A DNA stretch of 64,000 nt from Gammaproteobacteria bacterium (GTDB taxonomy: Bacteria; Pseudomonadota; Gammaproteobacteria; Pseudomonadales; Azotimanducaceae): the NCBI GenBank assembly GCA_009840305.1, contig VXNY01000024.1:372001-436000 (forward strand), given 5' to 3'. Shown here piece after piece: positions 55,920 through 64,000 of the stretch. A program made the position numbers and the translations under genes. Each line of letters starts with the position of its first letter. Within the stretch, counting starts at the first letter, position 1. The notes beneath the pieces are model-generated. The model was given only the letters and a program-made list of their open reading frames with translations. It had not been told where the DNA came from and made no database searches.

Positions 55920-56612
55920 CGCTATTTCTTCAGTAATCAGAGTACCTACTTCTGCTCTTGGCCCATATTGCTGTTCATTCACAAGAATGGTTGTTGAACT
56001 GAACAATAAAGTAGTGCTAGATCGAGTTCCGTAGGTTTCTCCGAAAACAAAACAATCACTGTCTTGAGGTGGTTCTTTAGGTCCAAGTAATTCGAGTAGC
56101 GAGTTGGTATCCTGCTTTGTGGCTAATTGCTCAAACTGACTACGTCCAAATTTAACCCGTGGAGAGTTGTTATTTAAACTTGCATTGCTGATCGCGAAAT
56201 AACCCGGTCTACATAACCTAAAGAAATTTTCGTGATTGCTCCAATATACTAAACTAACCCCATCACATACGATCAAATTGCATCCGCGGTAATCGCTGTA
56301 CTTGATCGAACGTACAAACTCCAGCGACTTGTTATCTGAAAGAAGAAATTCTCGTACCAAATCACCTCGGGAGCGATAATCCGATCCTTGTTCATTGGTC
56401 CTCGACCAGTTCGCTACGGCGGCGAATCGACCTGTGGTGCTAACTCCCATCCACGTACCATGTTCCTGTAAGTCTCGACCACCAAAAATGTTTGGATGGT
56501 CCTGCCAATAGTGAGCAGCACTCGTAGGGCGGGCGAAGTACTCATCTCGGTTTGCTGCTACGACCAATGGATGTTCTTGGCCTACCTTGAAGGCAACAAG
56601 TATCAAGCACAC
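55905..56612 (-). CDS. NRDE/TANGO2-family protein
   Basis: 235 residues. I place the start at the GTG at 56612, which gives the family N-terminus MCLILVAFKV with Cys 2; the frame extends 26 codons to an ATG at 56690, but the family begins at this Met-Cys. The NRDE motif is VVAANRDEYFARPT, followed by IFGGRDLQEHGTWMGVSTTGRFAAVANW. Relatives include human TANGO2; they resemble N-terminal nucleophile hydrolases and are linked to heme or lipid trafficking, role in bacteria unclear. It interrupts the E. coli rppH-ptsP-lgt order. Confidence 0.88.
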   Translation of the reverse strand: MCLILVAFKVGQEHPLVVAANRDEYFARPTSAAHYWQDHPNIFGGRDLQEHGTWMGVSTTGRFAAVANWSRTNEQGSDYRSRGDLVREFLLSDNKSLEFVRSIKYSDYRGCNLIVCDGVSLVYWSNHENFFRLCRPGYFAISNASLNNNSPRVKFGRSQFEQLATKQDTNSLLELLGPKEPPQDSDCFVFGETYGTRSSTTLLFSSTTILVNEQQYGPRAEVGTLITEEIALRAR

Positions 56613-56765
56613 AACTTCAATTCCTTCAAGATTTTGCGGTAGAGGGCAATCAGATGAACCACAAGCAACAATCTCGTGTCTGAAGTACAATTTCTTCGCG
56701 CGATAAATTTAAGTCCAATTTTTCAAATTTCCGGTCTCATAACGTCGTTCTAAGAAAGAATAGCA

Positions 56766-57599
56766 TTGAACTATCCAGACATAAATCCAATTATTTTTTC
56801 ACTCGGACCGATTTCCTTTCGTTGGTACGGACTACTTTACGTCGTTGCTTTTGTCGTTTGTTATAGCTTAGGTCGAAAACGGCTAAAAACGCATTCTAAC
56901 CTAACTGTCCAGCAATGGAATGACTTACTATTTTGGGGTATTGTTGGAACCCTACTTGGCGGTCGATTTGGTTTTGTTCTGTTCTACGGCTTTGATAAAT
57001 TCTTAGCCGATCCGCTCTGGGCAGTGAAAGTCTGGGAAGGAGGTATGTCTTTTCATGGAGGTGTCATCGGCGTCGCAACTGCGATCCTCTTGTGGTGTAA
57101 GATAAATAAGACTGCTTTCCTCAGCGTCAGTGACTTTGTCGTTCCGGTTGTGCCCATCGGAATAGGTATCGGCCGGCTGGGCAACTTCATTAACACCGAG
57201 TTGCCTGGACGGGTAACCGAGAGTTTCTTGGGAGTTCATTTTCCCTGTCACGCAGTTTCGGATCTCAACCCTACCTGCGTAGGAGACTATGAGGAATTGA
57301 CGCGCCACGTGTCAAGCTTATATCAAGCTTTCGTAACGGGTGTAGTCGTTTTTGGTCTGCTTTGGTGGTTCTCGCGAAAACCCAGAGACCGCGTTGTTGT
57401 CACGGGCTTGTTTTTCCTGCTTTACGGTGTCGGCCGGTGTTTTACTGAGACGTTTCGCGAACCCGATGTTGAGCTTGGCTTCATCGCGGGAGACTGGCTC
57501 ACCATGGGACAATTACTTTCAGTTCCGATGATTCTGATTGGCGGCTTACTGCTGATCCCCACAGTCAATCAATACTTAACGGGTCGCTCAAAAAAATGA
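56766..57599 (+). CDS. lgt: Prolipoprotein diacylglyceryl transferase
   Basis: 277 residues from a TTG, with about seven membrane helices. Adds diacylglycerol to the lipobox cysteine of prolipoproteins in the inner membrane. Motifs: [37 protein letters not shown] (HGG) and [17 protein letters not shown], the Lgt signature. Overlaps thyA by four bases (ATGA), as in many gammaproteobacteria. Confidence 0.96.
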   Translation: MNYPDINPIIFSLGPISFRWYGLLYVVAFVVCYSLGRKRLKTHSNLTVQQWNDLLFWGIVGTLLGGRFGFVLFYGFDKFLADPLWAVKVWEGGMSFHGGVIGVATAILLWCKINKTAFLSVSDFVVPVVPIGIGIGRLGNFINTELPGRVTESFLGVHFPCHAVSDLNPTCVGDYEELTRHVSSLYQAFVTGVVVFGLLWWFSRKPRDRVVVTGLFFLLYGVGRCFTETFREPDVELGFIAGDWLTMGQLLSVPMILIGGLLLIPTVNQYLTGRSKK

Positions 57600-58390
57600 A
57601 ACAGTATCTTGAATTACTGCAAAGAATTGTCGATGAGGGAGTGCCTAAAGAAGATCGAACTGGCACGGGAACACTGTCTGTTTTTGGGCATCAATTTCGT
57701 GTCGATCTGTGTGATGGATTCCCGCTAATAACCACTAAGAAGATGTTTGTTCGCGGAATCGTGCACGAACTACTTTGGTTGTTGTCTGGCTCTTCGAACA
57801 TCCGTTATCTTCAAGAAAACAAAGTGCACATTTGGGATGAATGGGCAGATGAAAATGGTGACTTAGGGCCGGTATACGGTTATCAATGGCGCTCTTGGCC
57901 TTGCGCGAACGGTGAATTTATTGATCAAATTTCACGAGTTGTCGACTCTATTCGTACTGATCCGTCTTCACGCCGTCACTTGGTCTCAGCGTGGAACGTT
58001 GAGTACATCGACAAAATGGCATTGCCGCCATGTCACACTTTTTTCCAGTTCTATGTCGCGCAGAATAGGTTGTCGTGCCAACTGTATCAAAGAAGTGCCG
58101 ACGTGTTCTTGGGAGTACCTTTCAATATCGCCAGCTATTCATTACTCACGCACATGGTTGCTCAGGTAACCAACTTAGAGCCAGGAGAATTTATTCACAC
58201 CTTCGGTGACGCCCACCTATATGCAAATCACTTGGAACAAACGAAAGCACAATTGGAGCGCGAACCTCTCGAACTACCACGACTAGAACTCAATCCTGCA
58301 ATTACCGATCTATTTGCGTTCAGATACGAGGACATTCGAATCGTGGATTACACCAGTCACGAAGTCTTGAAAGCAGACATTTCTGTGTAA
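57596..58390 (+). CDS. thyA: Thymidylate synthase
   Basis: 264 residues, the E. coli length. Makes dTMP from dUMP with methylene-THF. Catalytic Cys about 146 in [14 protein letters not shown]; also [36 protein letters not shown] and [20 protein letters not shown]. The dihydrofolate it makes is recycled by FolA, 142 bp downstream. Confidence 0.98.
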   Translation: MKQYLELLQRIVDEGVPKEDRTGTGTLSVFGHQFRVDLCDGFPLITTKKMFVRGIVHELLWLLSGSSNIRYLQENKVHIWDEWADENGDLGPVYGYQWRSWPCANGEFIDQISRVVDSIRTDPSSRRHLVSAWNVEYIDKMALPPCHTFFQFYVAQNRLSCQLYQRSADVFLGVPFNIASYSLLTHMVAQVTNLEPGEFIHTFGDAHLYANHLEQTKAQLEREPLELPRLELNPAITDLFAFRYEDIRIVDYTSHEVLKADISV

Positions 58391-58532
58391 TGACGGATCG
58401 GGCACGATGCAAACTACCAAATCAGGTATAGCCAGCAAGACTCTTTAACTCGCAAACCACTTTCAGAACCCTCTTTCCAAAGTGCAGCAACGATTTCCAA
58501 TAATTGATTTGGTTGGCTGGGCTGTCTAGACC

Positions 58533-59036
58533 GTGATCATTTCTCTCATTTGGGCTATGTCTCGCAACCGAGTCATAGGTCGGGACAACGCACTACCTTG
58601 GAAGCTTCCAGACGAGCTCCGATATTTCAAAGAGCAAACGCTAGGAAAGCCCGTGATTATGGGTCGGAAAACCTTTGAGTCGATTTCGTCTCCCCTCCCA
58701 AACCGATTAAATATCGTTTTGACACGATCAAAACAGAACTTGAACAAGGTAGTTGTCGTACATTCACTCAAAGAAGCTTTGGATCACGCGAAACAACACT
58801 GTGATGAGAAAGCGATTGAAGAATGTTTTGTAATTGGAGGTTCAAGTGTGTATGCGGAAGCGTTACCGCATGCACAGAGGTTGTACGCAACTACGGTTAA
58901 CGCTGATATTCAAGGTGACGCCTACTTCCCTGTATATGACGAAGACCGATGGATACTTGTCGCCGAAACTCATCATCCTCAGGATTCAGAGCACTATTAC
59001 TCATATGACATTATGCGATACGAACGTGCTTCCTAA
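58533..59036 (+). CDS. folA: Dihydrofolate reductase
   Basis: 167 residues from a GTG. NADPH-dependent reduction of dihydrofolate. Motifs: [20 protein letters not shown] (with Asp of the active site in LPDELRYFK), [11 protein letters not shown] and [13 protein letters not shown]. The lgt-thyA-folA order is common. Its end overlaps the converging dapD end by four bases. Confidence 0.96.
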   Translation: MIISLIWAMSRNRVIGRDNALPWKLPDELRYFKEQTLGKPVIMGRKTFESISSPLPNRLNIVLTRSKQNLNKVVVVHSLKEALDHAKQHCDEKAIEECFVIGGSSVYAEALPHAQRLYATTVNADIQGDAYFPVYDEDRWILVAETHHPQDSEHYYSYDIMRYERAS

Positions 59037-59866
59037 TCACGCAATAGCTCGTTAATCGATGTTTTTGCTCGTGTATTTGCATCGACTTTTTTAATGATTA
59101 CCGCACAGTACAAGTTGAGATTCGAAACGTCCCCATTCGGATTCTGCATCGGAAGAGTGCCCGGCACAACTACCGAGTATGCCGGTACACGTCCACGTAG
59201 GATTTGATCCGATTGACTATCGTAAATCTTCGTCGATGCTCCGATGAAGACCCCCATCGAAAGAACTGAACCTTCCTCGACGATGACACCTTCAACAACT
59301 TCAGAGCGCGCGCCGATAAAACAGTTATCTTCCACTATTACTGGATTAGCTTGCAGCGGTTCAAGTACGCCACCGATACCTGTTCCTCCTGAAATGTGAC
59401 AGTTATTTCCAATCTGTGCACAAGATCCTACAGTTGCCCAAGTGTCAATCATCGTACCTCGACCGATATGAGCTCCCACGTTAACGAAGCATGGCATGAG
59501 TACCACATTAGGAGCGATGTATGCCGAGTGTCGCACGAAAGCACCAGGAACAGCACGAAAACTTCGTGAGCCAAATTCTTTCGAAGTCCACCCTGAAAAT
59601 TTTGAAGGTACTTTATCCCACCAAGTTAGTGCGTCATTCTGAGTTGCAACACGTGCAAACGGATTTAGGACAAAACTGAGCAACACAGCTTTTTTTAACC
59701 ATTGATGAACGACCCATTCACCGTTGAGTTTTTCGGCAACTCTCAAATTACCGTTGTCGAGTGCAGCGAGCGTCTCGTCAACCGCACGACGTACCGCACC
59801 TCCCGTAGTCGCAGAGAACGAGTCTCGTTCTTCCCAAGCTTGATTGATAACCTGTTCTTTGTTCAA
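59033..59866 (-). CDS. dapD: 2,3,4,5-tetrahydropyridine-2,6-dicarboxylate N-succinyltransferase
   Basis: Lysine/diaminopimelate pathway. I place the start at a TTG at 59866 ([20 protein letters not shown]), with AGGAA upstream; the frame extends to 59965 with no family similarity. That gives 277 residues, as in E. coli (274). Features: [20 protein letters not shown] and hexapeptide-repeat beta-helix turns ([40 protein letters not shown]). It is divergent from fabV. Confidence 0.94.
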   Translation of the reverse strand: MNKEQVINQAWEERDSFSATTGGAVRRAVDETLAALDNGNLRVAEKLNGEWVVHQWLKKAVLLSFVLNPFARVATQNDALTWWDKVPSKFSGWTSKEFGSRSFRAVPGAFVRHSAYIAPNVVLMPCFVNVGAHIGRGTMIDTWATVGSCAQIGNNCHISGGTGIGGVLEPLQANPVIVEDNCFIGARSEVVEGVIVEEGSVLSMGVFIGASTKIYDSQSDQILRGRVPAYSVVVPGTLPMQNPNGDVSNLNLYCAVIIKKVDANTRAKTSINELLRD

Positions 59867-59972
59867 TCTAATATTCCTACCGATGTCGACTTCTACGGAA
59901 AAGATTATGTGGGTTTCAACAATTCTTCCGATATAGAGTGTCTGGTAAAAAAACAGCAACTTCATAGATTGC

Positions 59973-60000
59973 CTTAATCTGCTCAGGCGACTAGATTAAG
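59973..60000. promoter_or_regulatory. Inverted repeat between dapD and fabV
   Basis: CTTAATCT (59973-59980) and AGATTAAG (59993-60000) are perfect 8 bp inverted arms with a 12-base spacer, followed by the palindrome TTAAGCTTAA (59997-60006). The site is 59 bp before fabV and about 107 bp before the dapD start, a place typical of an operator. No regulator gene is adjacent. Confidence 0.45.
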
Positions 60001-60058
60001 CTTAAGCACCACACGGACTACTTGCGGTCATCTTCCATCTTTAGAATAGGGAACCCTG

Positions 60059-61249
60059 ATGATTATCAAACCCAGAATTCGTGGCTTTATATGTACCACC
60101 GCGCATCCAATTGGTTGTGCAAAGAATGTACAAGACCAAGTAAATTACGTGCGTGGGAGACCTCAACTAACCGGTTCATCTAACGCGCTTATTGTTGGTT
60201 GTTCCGCTGGATACGGTTTAGCCTCGCGCATATCAGCAGCCTTCGGTTGTGGAGCAAACACCATTGGTGTGTCATTTGAAAAAGATCCCACCGAAAGGAA
60301 AACTGGATCCGCTGGTTGGTACAACAACGCTGCATTTGATCGGCTAGCAAGTTCAGCCAATCTGTTCTCTCACACGATCAACGACGACGCGTTTGCCGAT
60401 CATACTAAAACGGCAGTGATCGAAGCTATTAGGAACAATTTGGGTTCAATTGATCTATTAATTTACAGCCTCGCGGCACCGATACGAACACACCCGAAAT
60501 CTGATGAAGTGTTTCGATCGTCGATCAAACCCATTGGACAATCTATGAGTTCGCGCACGCTCAAGCTTGATGTACTTACCGGGAATTGTGAAGTCTCAGA
60601 GATCGATATTGATGCAGCGACAGACGAAGAGATCCGAGCAACGACAGCGGTCATGGGTGGAGAAGATTGGGAGTATTGGATCGAAGCTCTTTCAGAAGCT
60701 GACGTACTGGCGCCGAACTTTAGAACCGTCGCGTACACCTATCTAGGTAATGAACTGACGTGGCCGATCTATCGCGGCGGAACAATTGGAAAAGCAAAAG
60801 AACACCTCGACGAGACTTGTCATAAGCTAAACACACGATTTGGTCAATCTGGCTGCAAAGCATTCATCGCAGTTCTTAAGGCGGTCGTAACACAAGCTAG
60901 TACTGCCATTCCAGTAGTTCCGTTGTATTTCTCAATCTTGTTTCAAGAAATGAAATCTGAAGGTACCCACGAAGACTGTATTGATCACATTCATAGGCTT
61001 TTTCAAGAACAGCTCTATCCAGAACCGAGTCGAGTGGACGACTCCGGACGTATTCGTATGGATAACTTTGAACTTGACGAAGCAGTACAAGCTAGAGTTG
61101 CAAAGAGCTGGGAAAGGATCAATTCTGAAAACGTCCATGAACTTGCTGATGTCAGCGGATTTCAGGCAGATTTTTTGAGATTGTTCGGTTTCGGACACCC
61201 TGAAGTCAATTACGACGCGGAGGTCAGCCCGGTCCCGTTGCAGGGATGA
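60059..61249 (+). CDS. fabV: Trans-2-enoyl-ACP (CoA) reductase FabV
   Basis: 396 residues. Last step of each fatty acid elongation cycle. Family blocks: MIIKPRIRGFICTTAHPIGC, ALIVGCSAGYGLASRISAAF (NADH site), SIDLLIYSLAAPIRTHP and TYLGNELTWPIYRGGTIGKA with the catalytic Tyr and Lys. FabV is the triclosan-tolerant enoyl reductase of Vibrio, Pseudomonas and relatives. A GGGA ribosome-binding site precedes the ATG. It overlaps hemE by four bases. Confidence 0.97.
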   Translation: MIIKPRIRGFICTTAHPIGCAKNVQDQVNYVRGRPQLTGSSNALIVGCSAGYGLASRISAAFGCGANTIGVSFEKDPTERKTGSAGWYNNAAFDRLASSANLFSHTINDDAFADHTKTAVIEAIRNNLGSIDLLIYSLAAPIRTHPKSDEVFRSSIKPIGQSMSSRTLKLDVLTGNCEVSEIDIDAATDEEIRATTAVMGGEDWEYWIEALSEADVLAPNFRTVAYTYLGNELTWPIYRGGTIGKAKEHLDETCHKLNTRFGQSGCKAFIAVLKAVVTQASTAIPVVPLYFSILFQEMKSEGTHEDCIDHIHRLFQEQLYPEPSRVDDSGRIRMDNFELDEAVQARVAKSWERINSENVHELADVSGFQADFLRLFGFGHPEVNYDAEVSPVPLQG

Positions 61250-62283
61250 TTAATCGACCTCGCGACTCGATATTTCTGAAAGCGTGTCGCGGAGAACCTA
61301 CCGAATATACCCCGATTTGGTTGAACCGTCAGGCTGGTCGGTACATGCCCGAATATCGAGCTGTCAAAGGGAATACCAAGAGTCTAGATTTCTTCACAAA
61401 TCCTGATTTAGCAGCGAGAGTCACGTTGGACGCGCAGCGGATACTCGGTGTTGACGCTGCAATCGTCTTCGCTGACCTACTGCCGATGCTCCATCCTATG
61501 GGTTTGGAGTTGGATTACTTCGAAGGTGTGGGTCCTCGTTTTGCCAATCCAATCCGTGAACCTAGAGATTGCTTGAGTTTGCGGCGCTTGGAAGTTGAAG
61601 CAGATTGCGGATACATTGCACAGACCATTCAATATGTTTTAGAAGATCTTCCCACCGATGTCAGTTTGATTGGGTTTGCCGGGGCTCCCTTTACGCTTGC
61701 AGCTTACGCTATCGAAGGTCAGGGATCACATCACTTTCAGAATGTGAGAAAGTTCATGTATCAATATCCCAACAGTTGGGTCGAACTTCTCGAGAAGATC
61801 ACTCTGTCCGTAATAGACTATGTGAATCTACAAATCCAAGCAGGTGCAGATGCAATTCAAATTTTTGACAGTTGGATAGGGTGTTTAGGTACGAAAGAGT
61901 ATCAAACTTATGTCTTTCCCTTTACCCAACAACTGTTCAATGGCATAAACGACACAATACCAAGAATTTACTTCGGTACGGGCAACACGCATTTACTAAA
62001 GACTATGTATGAAACGGGTCCCGACGTTCTTGCACTCGATTGGCGACCCCGACTTGTAGAAGTGTGGGATGAATTACAGTGCCGCGCGATTCAGGGTAAC
62101 ATGGACCCAATCGCGTTATGTGCAGACGAGAACGTGGTCATTGAGCATGCACAGCGCATCCTTGTTGATGTTGCCGCTAAACCCGGACACATTTTCAACT
62201 TGGGACACGGCATCATTCCTAGTACACCAGTTGAACACGTTAAACGTCTAGTCGACTTTGTCAAGTCTTTCAGGTTAAATTAG
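61246..62283 (+). CDS. hemE: Uroporphyrinogen decarboxylase
   Basis: 345 residues. Converts uroporphyrinogen III to coproporphyrinogen III in heme synthesis. Motifs: PIWLNRQAGRYMPEYRAVKG, AAIVFADLLPMLHPMGL, GFAGAPFTLAAYAIEG and FNLGHGIIPSTPVEHV. ATGA overlap with fabV links an unrelated pair. It converges on argE over a 72 bp gap with no clear terminator. Confidence 0.97.
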   Translation: MINRPRDSIFLKACRGEPTEYTPIWLNRQAGRYMPEYRAVKGNTKSLDFFTNPDLAARVTLDAQRILGVDAAIVFADLLPMLHPMGLELDYFEGVGPRFANPIREPRDCLSLRRLEVEADCGYIAQTIQYVLEDLPTDVSLIGFAGAPFTLAAYAIEGQGSHHFQNVRKFMYQYPNSWVELLEKITLSVIDYVNLQIQAGADAIQIFDSWIGCLGTKEYQTYVFPFTQQLFNGINDTIPRIYFGTGNTHLLKTMYETGPDVLALDWRPRLVEVWDELQCRAIQGNMDPIALCADENVVIEHAQRILVDVAAKPGHIFNLGHGIIPSTPVEHVKRLVDFVKSFRLN

Positions 62284-62355
62284 CACTGGCACTGAATTCT
62301 TCACGGTCAGTGATATCTCCCCCGATGAAGATAGTTAGAAATTTGTCCGTTGAGG

Positions 62356-63498
62356 TCAAAAACAATACACATCAAGCACTCGAACTAAGGTGTCTTGTGC
62401 GGTTCGCACCTGGTCAAGCGACAAATACTCGTCCACTTGATGTGCTTGATCAATAGATCCAGGGCCGAACACAATCGTGTCGAGACCCATGCGTTGCAAA
62501 AAAGGTGCCTCAGTACCGAATGCGACGGTCTTAACTGTTCTTCCCGTTAGTTGTTCCATTAGCTTCGACAACTTCGAGTCAGAGTTTGCCGAAAATGGTT
62601 CGATCGGAGGCATTCCAAGCTCAACATCGATAGGCATACCAATTTTCGACTCAAGCGACACTAAATGAATCTTGAGCTCCTCTGCAACCTCGACACTAGA
62701 CATTCCAGGTAGAGTTCGACAATCGATCAAGAGTTCTGCATTATTGCAAATTCGATTCGCACTATCTCCCGCGTGAAGGCACCCAAGATTCATGGTTGGA
62801 TACGGTATATCAAATGCGTGATCGTGATAGCGCTCGCGTAGTGCATCCCGATAGTCAAGGAGTGCGCTTAATATCTGGTGCATCCCCTCAAGCGCATTGA
62901 CTCCAAGGTTCGGGTTTGACGAATGTGCAGATTTACCACGAGTTGAGATCTTCATGGTGAAGATCCCTTTGTGCGCAGTTACGGTTTCTAATGATGTCGG
63001 TTCGCCAATAATTGCCGCTTCTGCCGTCAGCACTTCCGTGTCTAGCAAATGTCGAGCACCCGCCATGTCGGTCTCTTCGTCAGCCGTGGCTAGCACGGTG
63101 ATCGGCGCTGTCAGTTTAGTTGCGGACGTGTGCTCTAAGATCTCGAGTATCGTAGGGAAAAATCCTTTCATATCGCAGGTACCGAGACCATACAATTTTC
63201 CATCGCTAGACTTCAACTCAAATGGATCACTGGTCCATTGATCGGCATTGCACGCGACGGTGTCGGTATGACCAGAAAGCAGTAATCCTCCTCTTCCCTT
63301 ACCCTTCCGCGCGACCAAATTGAACTTGGATTCATTCGGCAGCGTCTGGATTGAAATATCAAAATCAAGATCTTCCAACCAAGTGGCTAAGAGTTCAACG
63401 ACCGCGCGATTACTACAATCAAGCTCGCGCGACAGATTGCTGACAGAGGGTGTCTGTACTAACGCTCCAAGCATTTCTGAAAAGTTAGGTAAGGACAC
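62356..63498 (-). CDS. argE: Acetylornithine deacetylase (M20 peptidase family)
   Basis: I choose the GTG at 63498, giving a 380-residue protein beginning MSLPNFSEMLGALVQTPSVS, as in ArgE (383 in E. coli); the frame is open to 63657 but that extension overlaps ilvE and has no family similarity. Zinc motifs: LSGHTDTVACNADQWTSDPF, YGLGTCDMKGFFP, TADEETDMAGA and GEPTSLETVTAHKG; near the end FGTEAPFLQRMGLDTIVFGPG. Deacetylates N-acetylornithine in arginine synthesis; other M20 enzymes (e.g. DapE) are less likely because of the SNRAVVELLATWLEDLDF start. Confidence 0.9.
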   Translation of the reverse strand: MSLPNFSEMLGALVQTPSVSNLSRELDCSNRAVVELLATWLEDLDFDISIQTLPNESKFNLVARKGKGRGGLLLSGHTDTVACNADQWTSDPFELKSSDGKLYGLGTCDMKGFFPTILEILEHTSATKLTAPITVLATADEETDMAGARHLLDTEVLTAEAAIIGEPTSLETVTAHKGIFTMKISTRGKSAHSSNPNLGVNALEGMHQILSALLDYRDALRERYHDHAFDIPYPTMNLGCLHAGDSANRICNNAELLIDCRTLPGMSSVEVAEELKIHLVSLESKIGMPIDVELGMPPIEPFSANSDSKLSKLMEQLTGRTVKTVAFGTEAPFLQRMGLDTIVFGPGSIDQAHQVDEYLSLDQVRTAQDTLVRVLDVYCF

Positions 63499-63567
63499 AG
63501 CAGTTATGCGAAATCTAGGTTGCTCATTAAGTGATAGATGTAAAAAGTTTACTGAGGATGTATGAGT

Positions 63568-64000
63568 ATGGTAGCGACACCCGCTAGTTTTGCAGACCGC
63601 GAGGGCACTATTTGGATGAATGGTGATTTTGTAGATTGGCGGGACGCCAATGTACATGTTTTAACACACACTTTGCATTATGGAGTCGGGTGTTTCGAAG
63701 GTGTCCGCGCATATGCTAGTTCTCAAGGTCCTCAAATATTCAGGCTTCACGATCACACGCGAAGATTCTTTGACTCAGCAAAAATCTTACGAATGAACAT
63801 TCCCTTCTCATACGATGCTCTCATTACTGCTCAAGTTGACACAGTGCGACACAATCAGTTGGAATCAGCTTACATTCGACCTATAGCGTTTTTAGGTTCA
63901 GAAGCTATGGGATTGCGCGCCAAAGGACTGTCCGTGAATGTCTGTGTTGCCGCTTGGTCTTGGCCTAGCTACATGGACCCAGCCGCTCTCGCTAACGGTA
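63568..64000 (+). CDS. ilvE: Branched-chain amino acid aminotransferase (3' end cut by window)
   Basis: Class IV PLP aminotransferase for the last step of Val, Leu and Ile synthesis. Visible first 144 residues: TIWMNGDFVDWRDANVHVLT, HTLHYGVGCFEGVRAY and ESAYIRPIAFLGSEAMGL match IlvE. Start: the ATG at 63568 is 9 bases after GAGGA; an ATG at 63562 is only 3 bases away and less likely. The PLP lysine lies beyond the window. It is divergent from argE. Confidence 0.94.
   Translation, partial: MVATPASFADREGTIWMNGDFVDWRDANVHVLTHTLHYGVGCFEGVRAYASSQGPQIFRLHDHTRRFFDSAKILRMNIPFSYDALITAQVDTVRHNQLESAYIRPIAFLGSEAMGLRAKGLSVNVCVAAWSWPSYMDPAALANG

Noticed and set aside
59867-59965. N-terminal extension of dapD
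   Set aside because: No similarity to DapD N-termini; the TTG at 59866 with AGGAA upstream restores the normal length.
63499-63657. N-terminal extension of argE
   Set aside because: Overlaps the ilvE start and coding sequence, and ArgE homologues start near 63498.

Overview
The window reads as a chromosomal stretch of a free-living gammaproteobacterium of moderate, slightly AT-leaning base composition. The gene orders yrbG-kdsC-lptCAB-rpoN-hpf-ptsN-rapZ-npr, ygfB-pepP-ubiH-gcvTH-gcvP, zapA-ssrS-fau and rppH-ptsP-lgt-thyA are Escherichia-type. The divergent mreBCD / gatCAB pair, split glycine decarboxylase and caa3-type oxidase point to a lineage outside the Enterobacterales, possibly marine; I cannot name a genus. 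The region is dense core genome. I see no tRNA, rRNA, insertion sequence, prophage or CRISPR array. Many genes overlap by 1-4 bases, and an unusual share start with TTG or GTG.

Region by region. 1-4.8 kb (minus): ibaG-murA-zapE and a PQQ dehydrogenase cut by the window edge. 4.95-11.9 kb (plus): calcium/sodium exchanger, KDO phosphatase, the LptCAB LPS exporter parts, sigma-54, hibernation factor and the nitrogen PTS (ptsN, rapZ, npr). 12.2-12.9 kb: an isolated DsbA-like protein with a CLAC motif. 13.2-22.3 kb (minus): mreBCD-yhdP-tldD-pmbA. 22.7-28.4 kb (plus): gatCAB, a thioredoxin-reductase-like ferredoxin reductase, and a YrbL-like protein coupled to a zinc-ribbon methyltransferase. 28.7-32.8 kb (minus): caa3 cytochrome oxidase. 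33.1-38.2 kb: ald, a large protein that looks like a degenerate CheA, and metK-metF. 38.3-41.5 kb: tkt-pgk. 41.7-45.7 kb (minus): zapB-like, zapA, a DNA methyltransferase, 6S RNA, fau, def, rpiA and a small membrane protein. 45.8-53.1 kb (plus): ygfB-pepP-ubiH and the glycine cleavage system. 53.2-64 kb: rppH, ptsP, a TANGO2/NRDE protein, lgt-thyA, folA, dapD, fabV-hemE, argE and the start of ilvE.

Functionally, envelope building (MurA, KdsC, Lpt, YhdP, Mre, Lgt), one-carbon and folate metabolism (GcvTH-P, ThyA, FolA, MetF, MetK, Fau) and the nitrogen PTS (PtsP at 53.7 kb feeding Npr and PtsN at 10-12 kb) are all represented. The points most worth following are: (i) a solitary DNA methyltransferase wedged between zapA and the 6S RNA gene, whose promoter overlaps the methyltransferase 3' end; (ii) a strong terminator hairpin directly in front of ald; (iii) the 637-residue CheA/ChpA-like protein that appears to have lost its catalytic and phosphorylation residues; and (iv) the inverted repeat between dapD and fabV.
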